Counted from the stretch's first letter, positions 17,980 through 27,653 are shown. The stretch is 61,004 bases of DNA from Clostridiaceae bacterium (GCA_012521705.1 JAAYLX010000034.1:1-61004), one strand, 5' to 3'. A program made the numbers and translations. The notes: a model not told the origin generated them from the sequence alone.

Positions 17980-19101
17980 CTAAAAACCAAACAACGGACT
18001 GCAGAAATAACTGATCAATCCAAGTATTAATACATAGACAACACAAACCTTGATGGCGCTTGCAAGAATCTTTCCTTCTTTACCAGGAAGATTTGTTGCT
18101 GCAACAGCAATTGCGATGCTCTGAGGTGAAATCATCTTACCCGCAGTAGCTCCACCTGTATTTATTGCGGCTATCCAATATGGGTTTGCTCCGCACGCTT
18201 TGGCGGCTTCAGCCTGAAGGTTTCCGAAAAGCACATTTGCAGAGGTGTCACTGCCTGTAACAAAGGTACCCAGAGCACCAATTATCGGGGCAATCAGCGG
18301 GTAGAATGAACCGGTTATCATAACAAGCACGGTTGCGATGGAGCCTATCATTCCGCTGTAACCCATTATCTTAGCCAGAGCAATTATGGAAACAATGGTT
18401 ATGGCGGATTTGCTCATCTGCCTTGCAGTTTTTAAAAGAAGCTTTGTAAGTTCCCCGAATTTAACTCCCTGGAGCAATCCTCCAAGATAAGTCGCTATTA
18501 TAATGAGTGTTCCTGGAGTTGCCAGCCAGCTGAAAGTATAAGGTTTTGCTCCCTCACCGGTGTAAATGGGAACATCGGTCTTAATTGCTGACAAAGCCTT
18601 ATTTACCGGAGGAATAAGTGTTGAGGATCCAAGAATGAAGATGAAAACCAGTATGAACGGCATCCACGCCATAAGCCCCTCTTTGAAGGAAATGGGCTTC
18701 TGCTGTGTATTTGTCTTTGGCGCTCCAATCTGATATTCAGAATCTTTGGAGTTTGCTCCTTTGGATTTATTGTTCAAGAGCCTTGCTGCAATTATGGTGG
18801 ATACCATGGAACAAACCGAACCAACAACTGCCGGCAACTCAGGACCGAGGTATTTGGCTATGAAAAGCTGAGGAACAGCAAAAGAAACACCGGATATCAG
18901 TGTTACTAAAAATACACCTTTAATCGATTTTACAGATTTGCCTGTAATCATTACGAGGGCAAAGGGTAAAAGGACTATAAGCGGAAGCAGTTGAAGGGCG
19001 ACCGCATAGGTAAGCTGCGTAGAATCAAGTCCGGTAACTTTCGCCAAAGTTATTACCGGGGTACCGATAGCGCCAAAAGCAGTTGCTACCGATAGACTTG
19101 T
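17980..19101 (-). pseudogene. lctP: L-lactate permease LctP, 5'-truncated
   Basis: Homology to LctP runs from TSLSVATAFGAIGTPVITLAKVTGLD at about 19101 to the stop at 17980, some 370 residues, ending in multiple membrane segments with TFVTGSDTSANVLFGNLQ and TGGATAGKMISPQSIAIA. Complete LctP proteins have over 500 residues and carry about 165 more before the AFGAIG motif. Upstream a TAG (19102-19104) stops the frame and the DNA becomes AT-rich and non-coding. The first possible start is TTG at 19047 with a poor ribosome site. It lacks several membrane helices and is probably non-functional. Confidence 0.8.
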
Positions 19102-19104
19102 CTA

Positions 19105-19543
19105 CAATAGTTATTTTATTAACCAATATGGATAATTATTTAACCATATCAGTTAATTTTTTAACTACATCAGATATAGTTATATATATTTCTTTTAGTC
19201 TATTTTCAAGGCAAATGAGCTTTTACAGCTTTTTTTCACACATTGCCATAATGGACAATTTCTTTCCTGGTTTTTTATAAATACTTTGTCTGCATGGTTT
19301 AAAAACTCCTTCTATTTCTCTCTCTGCCTCTTCTCAAACCTTAACCCTCTTCAAAAGTATTAACTATCTTCTATAACTTTTTTCAGTGAAGGAATCTATC
19401 ACTTGATTATTCGGAGTCGATTCGAGGTTAGTTAATTCAAGCCAGGATAGAATTTATACACAGATTTTTTAGCAAATATTATTGATGCAAATATTGAAAT
19501 TATTGTCTTCAAACCCTCAATTAATTCTGAAACTTTGTTATTT
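19105..19543. other. AT-rich non-coding stretch at the lctP break
   Basis: About 440 bases with no credible gene. It contains repeated TTAAC/TTAA-rich segments near 19117-19170. The 5' part of lctP and its promoter would be expected here and are absent. Confidence 0.6.
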
Positions 19544-19575
19544 AAAAAATCCCCTGCAAATGCAAGGGATTTTTT
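19544..19575 (-). terminator. Terminator after the FadR-type regulator
   Basis: AAAAAATCCC(C)TGCA and TGCAAGGGATTTTTT form a near-perfect hairpin with A and T runs on both sides, so it can act in both directions. Confidence 0.8.
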
Positions 19576-19582
19576 GCAGGCA

Positions 19583-20314
19583 TCAATTGGTTTTTATATA
19601 TTCTGCAATTAGATCGAAATGCTTGGAAAAAGCCGCATAGGTCGCCCTCGCATCCCTCTGTTTCAAACCCATGACCATTTCTTCATGAATCTTTTGAAGC
19701 CGCTTGATATTTCTGGGATCACTTAATATCTCCGAACGCCTCTGTCTGATATCCTTGCTGATAACCTCGGACAGTATATTTAATATTTGAATAATCATTG
19801 AATTGTTTGAGGCAGCTGCGATGGTTTCATGAAGCTGTTTGTCCAAAGCGGAACGAGTAGCTTCATCTTCCGATTCCCCCATTTTTGTCACAAGTTCCTC
19901 AAGCTTTTTGATTTTTTCATCATCAATATTCTGGACAGCCAGCATTGCAGCTTTCAGTTCAAGGGCTTCACGAAACTGATAAAACTCAAGACTGTCAATC
20001 TGCTGAAGGAGAAACATCATGGACATGGATTCAATCAGGCTTTTTTCAACATCTCCTGTTATGAAGTTGCCGGAACCCTGAACACTTTTAATGACACCCA
20101 GTATTTCCAAAGTACGTAATGCTTCCCGGATTGAAGTACGGCTGACATTAAACTTTTTGGCAAGTTCTCGTTCAGGCGGCAACTTCTGCCCCGGCTTTAT
20201 TCTGCCGTTCATTATATCGTTTTTTATTGAATCGATAATTGCCTCGTAAGTCTTTTTAGAGGTATCGTTCATCTCCACGCTTTTTTCAATATTGTTTTCT
20301 ATATTTTTTTCCAT
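19583..20314 (-). CDS. FadR/LldR-type GntR-family regulator
   Basis: About 243 residues from ATG at 20314 (GGATG upstream); an ATG at 20326 and a TTG at 20344 are alternatives. The N-terminal winged helix has IMNGRIKPGQKLPPERELAKKFNVSRTSIREALRTLEILGVI, the C-terminal FCD domain has the metal- and ligand-binding residues in DKQLHETIAA and IHEEM...FSKHFDLI. Such regulators control lactate or other organic-acid genes. The adjoining lctP-etf-lldD genes make a lactate-responsive LldR the best guess. Confidence 0.85.
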   Translation of the reverse strand: MEKNIENNIEKSVEMNDTSKKTYEAIIDSIKNDIMNGRIKPGQKLPPERELAKKFNVSRTSIREALRTLEILGVIKSVQGSGNFITGDVEKSLIESMSMMFLLQQIDSLEFYQFREALELKAAMLAVQNIDDEKIKKLEELVTKMGESEDEATRSALDKQLHETIAAASNNSMIIQILNILSEVISKDIRQRRSEILSDPRNIKRLQKIHEEMVMGLKQRDARATYAAFSKHFDLIAEYIKTN

Positions 20315-20511
20315 AAGTAATTTCATCCTGTTACATGAATTCAAATTTTCTATACAATCAACACTTCGCTATTATGGTATCATTAACTTGCTCTGCAGGG
20401 CAAGTGAGATTAAAAGTAAAGGATTATTTGAATATAGTTTCAGTTAAAGACCACTTTACAGAAAAAAATCATGAATCACATTCAATCACTTCAAAAATGA
20501 ATAAAAAAGTA

Positions 20512-20540
20512 TTGAAATGAAGCCGTTACTCGATTATAAT
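20512..20540 (+). promoter_or_regulatory. Promoter for tRNA-Ala
   Basis: TTGAAA (20512-20517), 17-base spacer, TATAAT (20535-20540), 13 bases before the tRNA. Confidence 0.75.
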
Positions 20541-20553
20541 ATGAAAGTGTCTT

Positions 20554-20629
<76 letters not shown>

Positions 20630-20634
20630 AAACA

Positions 20635-20676
20635 AAGCCAGGCAAACATATTTATTCGCCTGGTTTTAATTTTTCT
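20635..20676 (+). terminator. Terminator after tRNA-Ala
   Basis: AAGCCAGGC and GCCTGGTTTT stem followed by AATTTTTCT. Confidence 0.65.
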
Positions 20677-20739
20677 ACTACATAGTTAAGATAAGCTTTT
20701 TAGTCAACAATTAATTGAATTCCCATATTTGAATATTAT

Positions 20740-20768
20740 AAGCCTGTTGGATAAGTCCAACAGGCTTT
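20740..20768. terminator. Hairpin downstream of the hydrogenase gene
   Basis: AAGCCTGTTGGA and TCCAACAGGCTT form a perfect 12-base stem around TAAG. The T run is weak on both sides, so it is a probable but not certain terminator for the minus-strand gene. Confidence 0.55.
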
Positions 20769-20800
20769 AATATTTAGAGGTTTTCCATTGATTTATGAAA

Positions 20801-23800
20801 CTATCTCACGTTATGTGAAAGATTCTCAAGTTTTGAGGTGTCAATACGCTGTCCGTCGAGAGTTACATAGATGTCCTGACCGTTGTGAGTTTCCTTAAGG
20901 CGGATGGTATTAACCTCAACAAAGGAATCCATCTTGAGTTTCTTAACCTGTTCAAGGGTTGCTGCATAGAGCTCATGGGATCCCTTGGCTGAACATGCAT
21001 CGCAGGTACAGAATGTAATCTGTCTTGTCGGGAAGGCGGAATTTGCCTTCTTGCGTATAGTGCCACAGTTGGTATCACCATTGACTGCATGATAATGGGT
21101 ATGTAGCAGTTTATGAGCCAACGGTGAATTAGCTTCCCCGTAGAAATCCTTGTAGAGATGCAGAATATCAGGGTTCTCCTGGGATTTACGGTAGGTTGAG
21201 GTCTTGTCAATATTAATAAGTACCTGTTGACGCTGCTCAAGGGTTCCTACCTTCTCAGGCACTGGATGACCGGCACCACAGATACAGCCTCCCGGACATG
21301 CCATAACTTCAATCAAGTCATAGCCCACATCTACACCTTGGATAATCTTTTCCGCGATTGGTTCCACGTTGTGGAGGCCACTGATAACTGCAACGCGAAC
21401 AGTTGTGCCATTGGCTTCAACGGTTGCTTCTTTCAAGCCTTCAAAGCCTCTTACTTCCTCGAAATCCAGATGCTCTGTCATTACTTTGCCGGTCAATTTC
21501 TCAACCGCCATACGCAGAGCTGCTTCAGCAACACCGCCGGATGCTCCGAAAAGAACGCCGGCACCGGTAACCTGTCTGTATGGCTCATCAAATTCCTGAG
21601 GTTCGATGGATGATGTATCAATGCGCCTAAGCTCAGCCATACCTATCATGTCGGTTGAAGTAAGTACCGCATCAACATCACGGATTCCATCGGGCGCGAA
21701 TTCAGGGCGTGCAGCCTCATATTTCTTGGCAAGACAAGGTACAATGGAGACCACATACAGATCATCCCTGTTGAGACCTGCCAGCTTGGCGTAATGGTTT
21801 TTAACAGTTGCGCCCATCATCTGCTGCGGTGACTTACATGTTGAGAGATGCGGAATGAGTTCAGGATAACGTCTCTCAACAAAGTTGACCCAACCTGGGC
21901 AGCAGGATGTGAACTGTGGCATAACGCCCTTATTGGCTACACGTGTTAAGAACTCGGTGGTTTCCTCAACTATGGTTAAGTCAGCGGCAAAGGAGAAGTC
22001 GAACACCTTGTCAAAGCCGAGCTTCTTGAGAAGGCCTGCCATAAATGCAGAAGCCTTGTCAAATGGAATACCATAGTGTGAAGAAATAACGCTACGTACT
22101 GCAGGAGCGACAAAGGCAACGACAGTCTTAGAAGGATCATTGAGAGCCCTGAAGACTTTACCTTTTTCACTCTTAGCTTCCAGTGCGCCACAGGGACAAG
22201 CATTTACACACTGTCCGCAGCTTACACAGTCGGTCTCTGAAAGAGGAAGACCACTTCTGGTTCCTACCAGCTGACGGCCCTGTTTGATATAGAATGCAAG
22301 TACGTCTGGACCTTCAACCTGCGCGCATGCTGCAATACAACGTCCGCAGGAAATACATTTGTTGTGATCCCTGATGATAAACGGATGGTCTTCTACAATA
22401 GGAATATACGGCCTGTCATGAATAGGTTTCTCAAACTTCACATCATGGGCAGAAGCCTCTTTCCTCAAGTCACAGTCATAGCGCTTGTTACATCCGCATC
22501 TTAAGCAACGGCGGGCTTCTTCACGGGCAGCTTCTTCAGAGAGACCCAGTTCGACTTCATTGAAGTTTCCTTCCCTCTCTTTAAGGCTGATGGAAGGCAT
22601 CTTGGCACGCTCCAGCCTTGGGAAGTGCTCGAAATCCCACTTAGGAAGGTCTTCCAGGGAGCCTCTGCTGCAGCTGTAGTCGATATGACTCTCCTGAACA
22701 TATCCTTTCATGAGATAGCTGTCTATAGCTTCGGCAGCACGGCGACCAGCTGCTACAGCCTGAATGACTGTTGCGGGACCAGTTACACAGTCACCACCGG
22801 CGAAAATGTTTGCTTCTGATGTTTGTGAGGTCTTACCGTTAATCTCAATATCTCCCCATTTGTTCAGCTTTACAGGGAGGTCGTTGTAGAGGAATTGTGT
22901 ATTGGTGCTCTGACCAATTGCACCAATAATGGTATCTGCCTCTATTTCAAAATTGCTGCCTTCTATGGGCACGGGACGACGACGTCCGGAACGGTCTGGC
23001 TCGCCTAACTCCATCTTGATACACTGAAGCTTTTTCTTGCCATCCACTAAAGCAATACTTGTAGGTGCCATCAAAAAGAGCATTTCAACACCTTCATGAA
23101 GTGCTTCTTCTACTTCATAAGGCTCTGCAGGCATTTCGTCACGGGTTCTGCGGTAGATGAGTTTAACTGACTTGGCGCCCATTCTTAATGCAACGCGGGC
23201 ACAGTCAATGGCAGTGTTACCTCCGCCGATGACTATAACATTGTCTCCTACCTGTACATCGGCCTGCTTTGTAACCTGTTCAAGGAACTGGATACCAAGC
23301 CATACACCCGGAAGATTTTCCCCTTCAATATGCATGGGGGTTGCACGCCATGAACCAATTGCCAGGTATACTGCATCAAAATCCCTCTGGAGGTCTTCAA
23401 GACGGATATGAGTACCCAGTGCTTTCTTTGTCATAATCTTGACACCAAGGTTCTTAATAATGTCGATTTCCTTGTCAAGAGTTGCTTTTGGCAGACGATA
23501 CTCAGGTATGCCGTAACGCATCATACCGCCGGCATAGTGCTGACGCTCAAATACAGTAACATCGTGACCGTTAATGGCACTGTAATAAGCGCAGGTAAGG
23601 CCTGACGGTCCGGCGCCAACAATAGCTATGCGCTTTCCGGTAGGCTCTTTCTTAAGAGGCATCCAGGGCTCTTCCTGGGTCATATCCCAGTCAGCAATAA
23701 AGCGTTTAACGTGGTTAATAGCCACAGGAGAATCTACCAGATTGCGGCGGCACTGGTACTCACAAGGATGAGGACAGACACGACCACATGCCACAGGGAA

Positions 23801-24241
23801 TGGGTTGCGATCCTTGATGACCTGAAGTGCAGCACTGAAATTACCGTTTGCTGCATGGTGCAGATAAGCCTGAATATCGATATTGGCAGGACAGGTCATT
23901 ACACATGGAGCGACACAATCCGCGTTATGGTCAGAGAGAATCTGCTCAAGGCGGATCTTACGGTAGCTTTTAAGCCTGGGGCTGTTGGTGGTTATGACCA
24001 TACCCTCCTTAATAGGCGTCTGGCACGCTTTTACGTCCATTTTCTGCTCGCCTTCGCCTACTTCTACCAGGCACAATCCACAGTTTCCGTTTGAACGCTC
24101 AAGTCGGATATCATAGCAGAGATGTGGAATATGTATATCCTCCTGGAGCAAGGCCTGGAGGATGGTCAGATTATCATATACTTCCATTTCCCGGCCATTG
24201 ACAATGACTTTAATACGTTTGTTTTTTGTGATGACTTTCAT
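20801..24241 (-). CDS. [FeFe] hydrogenase fused to GltD-like NAD(P)H flavin module
   Basis: 1146 residues. Order: plant-type 2Fe-2S (C42, C54, C57, C73), a cysteine-rich GltD N-region (about 105-175), FAD site GAGPSGLTCAYY (near 210), NAD(P) site IGGGNTAIDCARVA (near 340), two 4Fe-4S motifs (C629-C639 and C672-C682), then the H-cluster domain with TSCCPGW (C780), PCLAKK (C836) and MACPGGC (C982, C986), a small-subunit tail (LYKDFYGEANSPLAHKLLHTHY) and a C-terminal stretch with CTCDAC. V834 replaces the usual Met before PC. It should couple NAD(P)H and ferredoxin to hydrogen turnover in the cytosol. AAGGAG precedes the ATG. Single-gene unit. Confidence 0.92.
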   Translation of the reverse strand: MKVITKNKRIKVIVNGREMEVYDNLTILQALLQEDIHIPHLCYDIRLERSNGNCGLCLVEVGEGEQKMDVKACQTPIKEGMVITTNSPRLKSYRKIRLEQILSDHNADCVAPCVMTCPANIDIQAYLHHAANGNFSAALQVIKDRNPFPVACGRVCPHPCEYQCRRNLVDSPVAINHVKRFIADWDMTQEEPWMPLKKEPTGKRIAIVGAGPSGLTCAYYSAINGHDVTVFERQHYAGGMMRYGIPEYRLPKATLDKEIDIIKNLGVKIMTKKALGTHIRLEDLQRDFDAVYLAIGSWRATPMHIEGENLPGVWLGIQFLEQVTKQADVQVGDNVIVIGGGNTAIDCARVALRMGAKSVKLIYRRTRDEMPAEPYEVEEALHEGVEMLFLMAPTSIALVDGKKKLQCIKMELGEPDRSGRRRPVPIEGSNFEIEADTIIGAIGQSTNTQFLYNDLPVKLNKWGDIEINGKTSQTSEANIFAGGDCVTGPATVIQAVAAGRRAAEAIDSYLMKGYVQESHIDYSCSRGSLEDLPKWDFEHFPRLERAKMPSISLKEREGNFNEVELGLSEEAAREEARRCLRCGCNKRYDCDLRKEASAHDVKFEKPIHDRPYIPIVEDHPFIIRDHNKCISCGRCIAACAQVEGPDVLAFYIKQGRQLVGTRSGLPLSETDCVSCGQCVNACPCGALEAKSEKGKVFRALNDPSKTVVAFVAPAVRSVISSHYGIPFDKASAFMAGLLKKLGFDKVFDFSFAADLTIVEETTEFLTRVANKGVMPQFTSCCPGWVNFVERRYPELIPHLSTCKSPQQMMGATVKNHYAKLAGLNRDDLYVVSIVPCLAKKYEAARPEFAPDGIRDVDAVLTSTDMIGMAELRRIDTSSIEPQEFDEPYRQVTGAGVLFGASGGVAEAALRMAVEKLTGKVMTEHLDFEEVRGFEGLKEATVEANGTTVRVAVISGLHNVEPIAEKIIQGVDVGYDLIEVMACPGGCICGAGHPVPEKVGTLEQRQQVLINIDKTSTYRKSQENPDILHLYKDFYGEANSPLAHKLLHTHYHAVNGDTNCGTIRKKANSAFPTRQITFCTCDACSAKGSHELYAATLEQVKKLKMDSFVEVNTIRLKETHNGQDIYVTLDGQRIDTSKLENLSHNVR

Positions 24242-24306
24242 AGTAAACTCCTTTTAGTGATGTGTGATAGACTGCCAGATAAAAAATAGCTTTGGGACCG
24301 TATCTA

Positions 24307-24334
24307 ATTATATCAAAAATGTTGTCCTTGACCA
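24307..24334 (-). promoter_or_regulatory. Promoter of the hydrogenase gene
   Basis: On the minus strand TGGTCA, 16-base spacer, and an extended -10 TGATATAAT (TATAAT at 24307-24312). The leader is about 60 bases. Confidence 0.6.
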
Positions 24335-24353
24335 CTACTTCATTCTCATAAAT

Positions 24354-24371
24354 TTGTTTATTTTTTCACAA
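24354..24371 (-). promoter_or_regulatory. Rex-like (NADH-sensing) operator upstream of hydrogenase
   Basis: Minus-strand TTGTGAAAAAATAAACAA matches the Rex consensus TTGTTAA-N4-TTAACAA at 12 of 14 fixed positions. It lies 20 bases upstream of the -35 box. Rex controls hydrogenase and fermentation genes in clostridia. Confidence 0.5.
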
Positions 24372-24397
24372 TATTTTTTGACAATATTGCTACAGAA

Positions 24398-24428
24398 ATA
24401 AAAAAGTCCCCTCAATTCAGGGGACTTT
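24398..24428 (-). terminator. Terminator after the membrane-anchored protein gene
   Basis: AAAGTCCCCT and AGGGGACTTT stem around a six-base loop, followed on the minus strand by TTTTTATT. Confidence 0.8.
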
Positions 24429-24448
24429 GGAAAACCAAGTCAATATTT

Positions 24449-25057
24449 TCATTCCTGCTCTGCCTCATTATTCATCATTGTAGAATACTCCAGTTTTAAG
24501 TCCAGGTACTCTAAAAGCGGATCTATGCCCGAATTAAATGTGTAGAACAATGGTCTTAGTTTACTGTCCAGAATGAGCATAATTGGAGCTTCCTTGTCAC
24601 TGAGTATAATAAACACCGAATCCACGCTTTTGATGCCTGTTTCATTCAGAAGCGGAACATCGACATTTCTTGGCGGCTCAAAGGGTACTCTTATGACATA
24701 TCCCTTTTCAGGGAATGGCATTACTTTTGCATATAAGTCTTTTACCGTGTTGATATAATTGAATACCTCATTTTGAATATCGTGATTCAGAGGCTTTGAA
24801 AGTATTACCTCTCCCTTTGCAATATCAAAAACTTCAATGTTCTTTACTTCTTTGCCCTTGTTCTGTGCCATCTCATTTGTCATGAAGGCGATAAAATGTG
24901 TGTCATCAAACATTTTCGTAATGGTGATTACAGACTCGTATTTGTATTTGCTTTCGGAGATCATGGCAAGGCTGTAGGCGCACAATGCGATAAGGCAAAG
25001 GATGATGGCAAAGACTACAATGCCCACAATTTTTTTGTTAACAGTAATAAAAAACAT
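24449..25057 (-). CDS. Membrane-anchored protein of unknown function
   Basis: 202 residues. One N-terminal membrane helix (IVGIVVFAIILCLIALCAYS) puts the rest outside. The body alternates strands and helices with VPFPEKGY-like loops (MPFPEKGYVIRVPFEPPRNVDVP) and no motif I recognise. Start ATG follows a GAGGTGAGCGGCT stretch. It lies 76 bases after tyrA on the same strand and has its own terminator. Confidence 0.8.
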   Translation of the reverse strand: MFFITVNKKIVGIVVFAIILCLIALCAYSLAMISESKYKYESVITITKMFDDTHFIAFMTNEMAQNKGKEVKNIEVFDIAKGEVILSKPLNHDIQNEVFNYINTVKDLYAKVMPFPEKGYVIRVPFEPPRNVDVPLLNETGIKSVDSVFIILSDKEAPIMLILDSKLRPLFYTFNSGIDPLLEYLDLKLEYSTMMNNEAEQE

Positions 25058-25133
25058 AGCCGCTCACCTCGGTAGACTTTATGACGGCAAAGCGACTTTT
25101 ATACATTGTACAACTTGTTTTTCCAGTTATTTT

Positions 25134-26228
25134 TTACTCTTTTTCGGTGACCCTGTATCCAAGGGAAGTGAGTACTTTCACGCCCTGCTTACTGGCATTT
25201 TCATTCTCAAACTGAATCTGAAGAGCTCCCTCTTCAGTTTCCCGGCTGTGTATGATGCCAATGTTTTTAATATTAATGTTTTCATTGGCGAGAGCTGTTG
25301 CAATAACAGCTATAATACCGGGTTTGTCATCCACGTCCACAAGAATATCGTAGGTTTTCTGGATAAGGCCGATTTTATCAGAAATGCTGCTTCTTAAACT
25401 TCTTGCAGAATCAAAAAACCGGTTTACGCTCTCCTTTTGGTCGTTTAAAAGGATTTCTTTAAACCGCTCAAGTCCATCTGAAAAATGTGACAGGGTATTA
25501 AGAAGCATTTCCTTATTGGAAAAGCATATCCCGGTCCAGAGATCGGGATTGGAGGATGCAATTCGTGTAATATCTTTAAAACCGCCTGCAGCTATGTTTT
25601 TCATAATATTATCCTGGTTGTCCAGTTCACCCACCATGTTTACAAGCAGCGCTGCGACAACATGCGGTACATGGCTTATGGCTGCGGTTGCCTTGTCGTG
25701 TTCTTCGGGAGTCATTATTATGGGAATAGCTCCCATATCCGCAACTATATCCTTCAAAAACTCCAGATCTTCTGAGCGGGTTTCGGATGTAGGAGTCAGG
25801 CAATAGTAGGCATTCTCAAACATATTGGACTTGGACGCCTCATAACCTGATTTTTCAGAGCCAGCCAGAGGATGCCCGCCTATAAATCTGCCGTTTAATC
25901 CAAGACTGTCAATAAGTCTGGATACATCCCCCTTTGTACTTCCGACATCGGTCAGAACACAATTATTCTTTATGTTAACAATAAGTTCTTCAAGAATTGG
26001 TTTCATCCCGGAGACAGGAACACACAAAAAAATCGCGTCACAATCGCCAAGATCGTTAATCTGGCATATCCTGTCTATAACTTTGTCTTTCAATGCTGAT
26101 TCAAGCACTTTTTCCTGCCTGTCGCAGCCATAAACAATATAAGTTCTTCCGCTCTTCTTTAAAGCCCGGGCAATTGACCCGCCTATAAGGCCTAAGCCAA
26201 TAATCCCGATTGTCCTTGTCAGGGCCAT
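25134..26228 (-). CDS. tyrA: Prephenate dehydrogenase with ACT domain
   Basis: 364 residues. NAD-dependent oxidative decarboxylation of prephenate to 4-hydroxyphenylpyruvate in tyrosine synthesis. N-terminal Rossmann motif GIIGLGLIGGS, the catalytic histidine in FIGGHPLAGSEKSGYEAS, then a C-terminal ACT domain (about 290-360, YDILVDVDDKPGIIAVIATAL) that usually gives tyrosine feedback control. GGAG precedes the ATG. It is near the end of the run of minus-strand genes that begins with cheR. Confidence 0.95.
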   Translation of the reverse strand: MALTRTIGIIGLGLIGGSIARALKKSGRTYIVYGCDRQEKVLESALKDKVIDRICQINDLGDCDAIFLCVPVSGMKPILEELIVNIKNNCVLTDVGSTKGDVSRLIDSLGLNGRFIGGHPLAGSEKSGYEASKSNMFENAYYCLTPTSETRSEDLEFLKDIVADMGAIPIIMTPEEHDKATAAISHVPHVVAALLVNMVGELDNQDNIMKNIAAGGFKDITRIASSNPDLWTGICFSNKEMLLNTLSHFSDGLERFKEILLNDQKESVNRFFDSARSLRSSISDKIGLIQKTYDILVDVDDKPGIIAVIATALANENINIKNIGIIHSRETEEGALQIQFENENASKQGVKVLTSLGYRVTEKE

Positions 26229-26288
26229 TTATTTATTCTCCATTTCCGTTCTGCTATTCTACAATAAAGTTGTAATAATTATTCGATT

Positions 26289-26825
26289 CTATTTATTACA
26301 AAATTGTGCTGTAAACAAAAGGCTTGCCACAGTCTTTGAATCTGTTATTTTCCCCTCTTTAATCATATTCAAGGCCTCAGACAACGGATAGGCTCTGACA
26401 GCTATAAATTCGCCCTCATCAGGGGATGCCTCGCCTTTTGTCAATCCTGTCGCGAGATATATATGAAGTACTTCATCTGCAAAGGCGGGCGCCGGATTCA
26501 AAGTAAGTATTTTTACGAGCTTTTCTGCAGAGTAGCCTGTTTCTTCCTTAAGTTCCCTTGCTGCACAAACCTGTGGGTCTTCTCCTGCTTCCAGCTTACC
26601 TGCTGGTACTTCAATAAAAGTCTTTTCACAGGGCTTTCTGAACTGTTCCACCATAATGACTTCTCCGTTGTCGGTAAGGGGAACTATAACAGCAGCTCCC
26701 GGATTTCTTATTATATCCCTGGCAGCGATTTTGCCATCAGGAAGTTCCACAGTATGGGTTTCCAGATCGAATATTCTTCCTTTATAAATAGTTTCAATAT
26801 TTAAAGTCTTTTCATAAAACTCCAT
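26289..26825 (-). CDS. nudF: ADP-ribose pyrophosphatase (Nudix)
   Basis: 178 residues. Hydrolyses ADP-ribose to AMP and ribose 5-phosphate. The Nudix box is complete: G-x5-E-x7-RELKEETGY at about residues 75-100. The N-terminal part with IYKGRIFDLETHTVELPDG and the AGEDP loop are typical of NudF/YqkG. It lies six bases after proC, so the two are cotranscribed. Confidence 0.92.
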   Translation of the reverse strand: MEFYEKTLNIETIYKGRIFDLETHTVELPDGKIAARDIIRNPGAAVIVPLTDNGEVIMVEQFRKPCEKTFIEVPAGKLEAGEDPQVCAARELKEETGYSAEKLVKILTLNPAPAFADEVLHIYLATGLTKGEASPDEGEFIAVRAYPLSEALNMIKEGKITDSKTVASLLFTAQFCNK

Positions 26826-26831
26826 ATTATC

Positions 26832-27653
26832 TCACCTATTTCTTTTCCCTATTTCTTTAGCTCTTCTGGTACATTCTCCCATGGCGGTAATAATTGCATT
26901 TCTGAAACCTTCTCTTTCAAGGGCAGCAACAGCTTCAATAGTTGTGCCGGCCGGAGAGCAAACCATATCTTTTAACTCGCCAGGATGCTTTCCTGTCTCC
27001 AATACCATTTTTGCTGAACCCAAAACCGTCTGGGCAGCTAATCTATAGGAAAGGTTCCGGGGTATCCCTGACTGTACAGCAGCATCAGCCATGGCTTCAA
27101 TTAGCATGAATACATAAGCCGGACTACTGCCAGTAAGCGCTATTACCTGATTCATCAGATTTTCATTGAGTTCTTCTACAAGACCCGCATAACTAAAGAG
27201 CTTTTTTACAAATTCCTTTTCTTCATCAGTAATCAGGTCATCATAACATAATATCGTCATTCCTTCTCCAACCATTGCAGGAGTATTGGGCATGGTCCTG
27301 ATTATTTTTGCATCGGGACCAAGTATACTCTTGAAATATGAAATCGGTAATCCTGCAACAATGGAAATGAGTATTTTCTTCCTTGATACCATACTGTCAA
27401 ATACACCTTTGATGCTGTCTAAAACACTGTCACAATGCTGAGGTTTGACTGCAAGAATAATATAATCAGACAAGCTTACAACTTTATTAACATCATCTGC
27501 AACCCTAATGCCGTAATTTTTTTTCAACTGTTCAAGACGAGTTTTATTAAGATCATTAGCAATAAATCTTATGGATTCATCGCCCTTAGCCATACTCTCA
27601 AGAAGGGCGCCTCCCATATTACCAACACCAATAAAACCTACCATTTTTTCCAT
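26832..27653 (-). CDS. proC: Pyrroline-5-carboxylate reductase
   Basis: 273 residues. Last step of proline synthesis using NAD(P)H. N-terminal GFIGVGNMGGALLES, RTMPNTPAMVGEGMT near residue 120, and the C-terminal signature GLP...DMVCSPAGTTIEAVAALE. The proline pathway gene proA lies far away at 54.7 kb. Start ATG is preceded by AAAGGAG. Between ruvB (11 bases upstream) and nudF. Confidence 0.96.
   Translation of the reverse strand: MEKMVGFIGVGNMGGALLESMAKGDESIRFIANDLNKTRLEQLKKNYGIRVADDVNKVVSLSDYIILAVKPQHCDSVLDSIKGVFDSMVSRKKILISIVAGLPISYFKSILGPDAKIIRTMPNTPAMVGEGMTILCYDDLITDEEKEFVKKLFSYAGLVEELNENLMNQVIALTGSSPAYVFMLIEAMADAAVQSGIPRNLSYRLAAQTVLGSAKMVLETGKHPGELKDMVCSPAGTTIEAVAALEREGFRNAIITAMGECTRRAKEIGKRNR

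Noticed and set aside
20345-20520. 61-residue frame upstream of tRNA-Ala
   Set aside because: No ribosome site and irregular composition; it overlaps the tRNA promoter.
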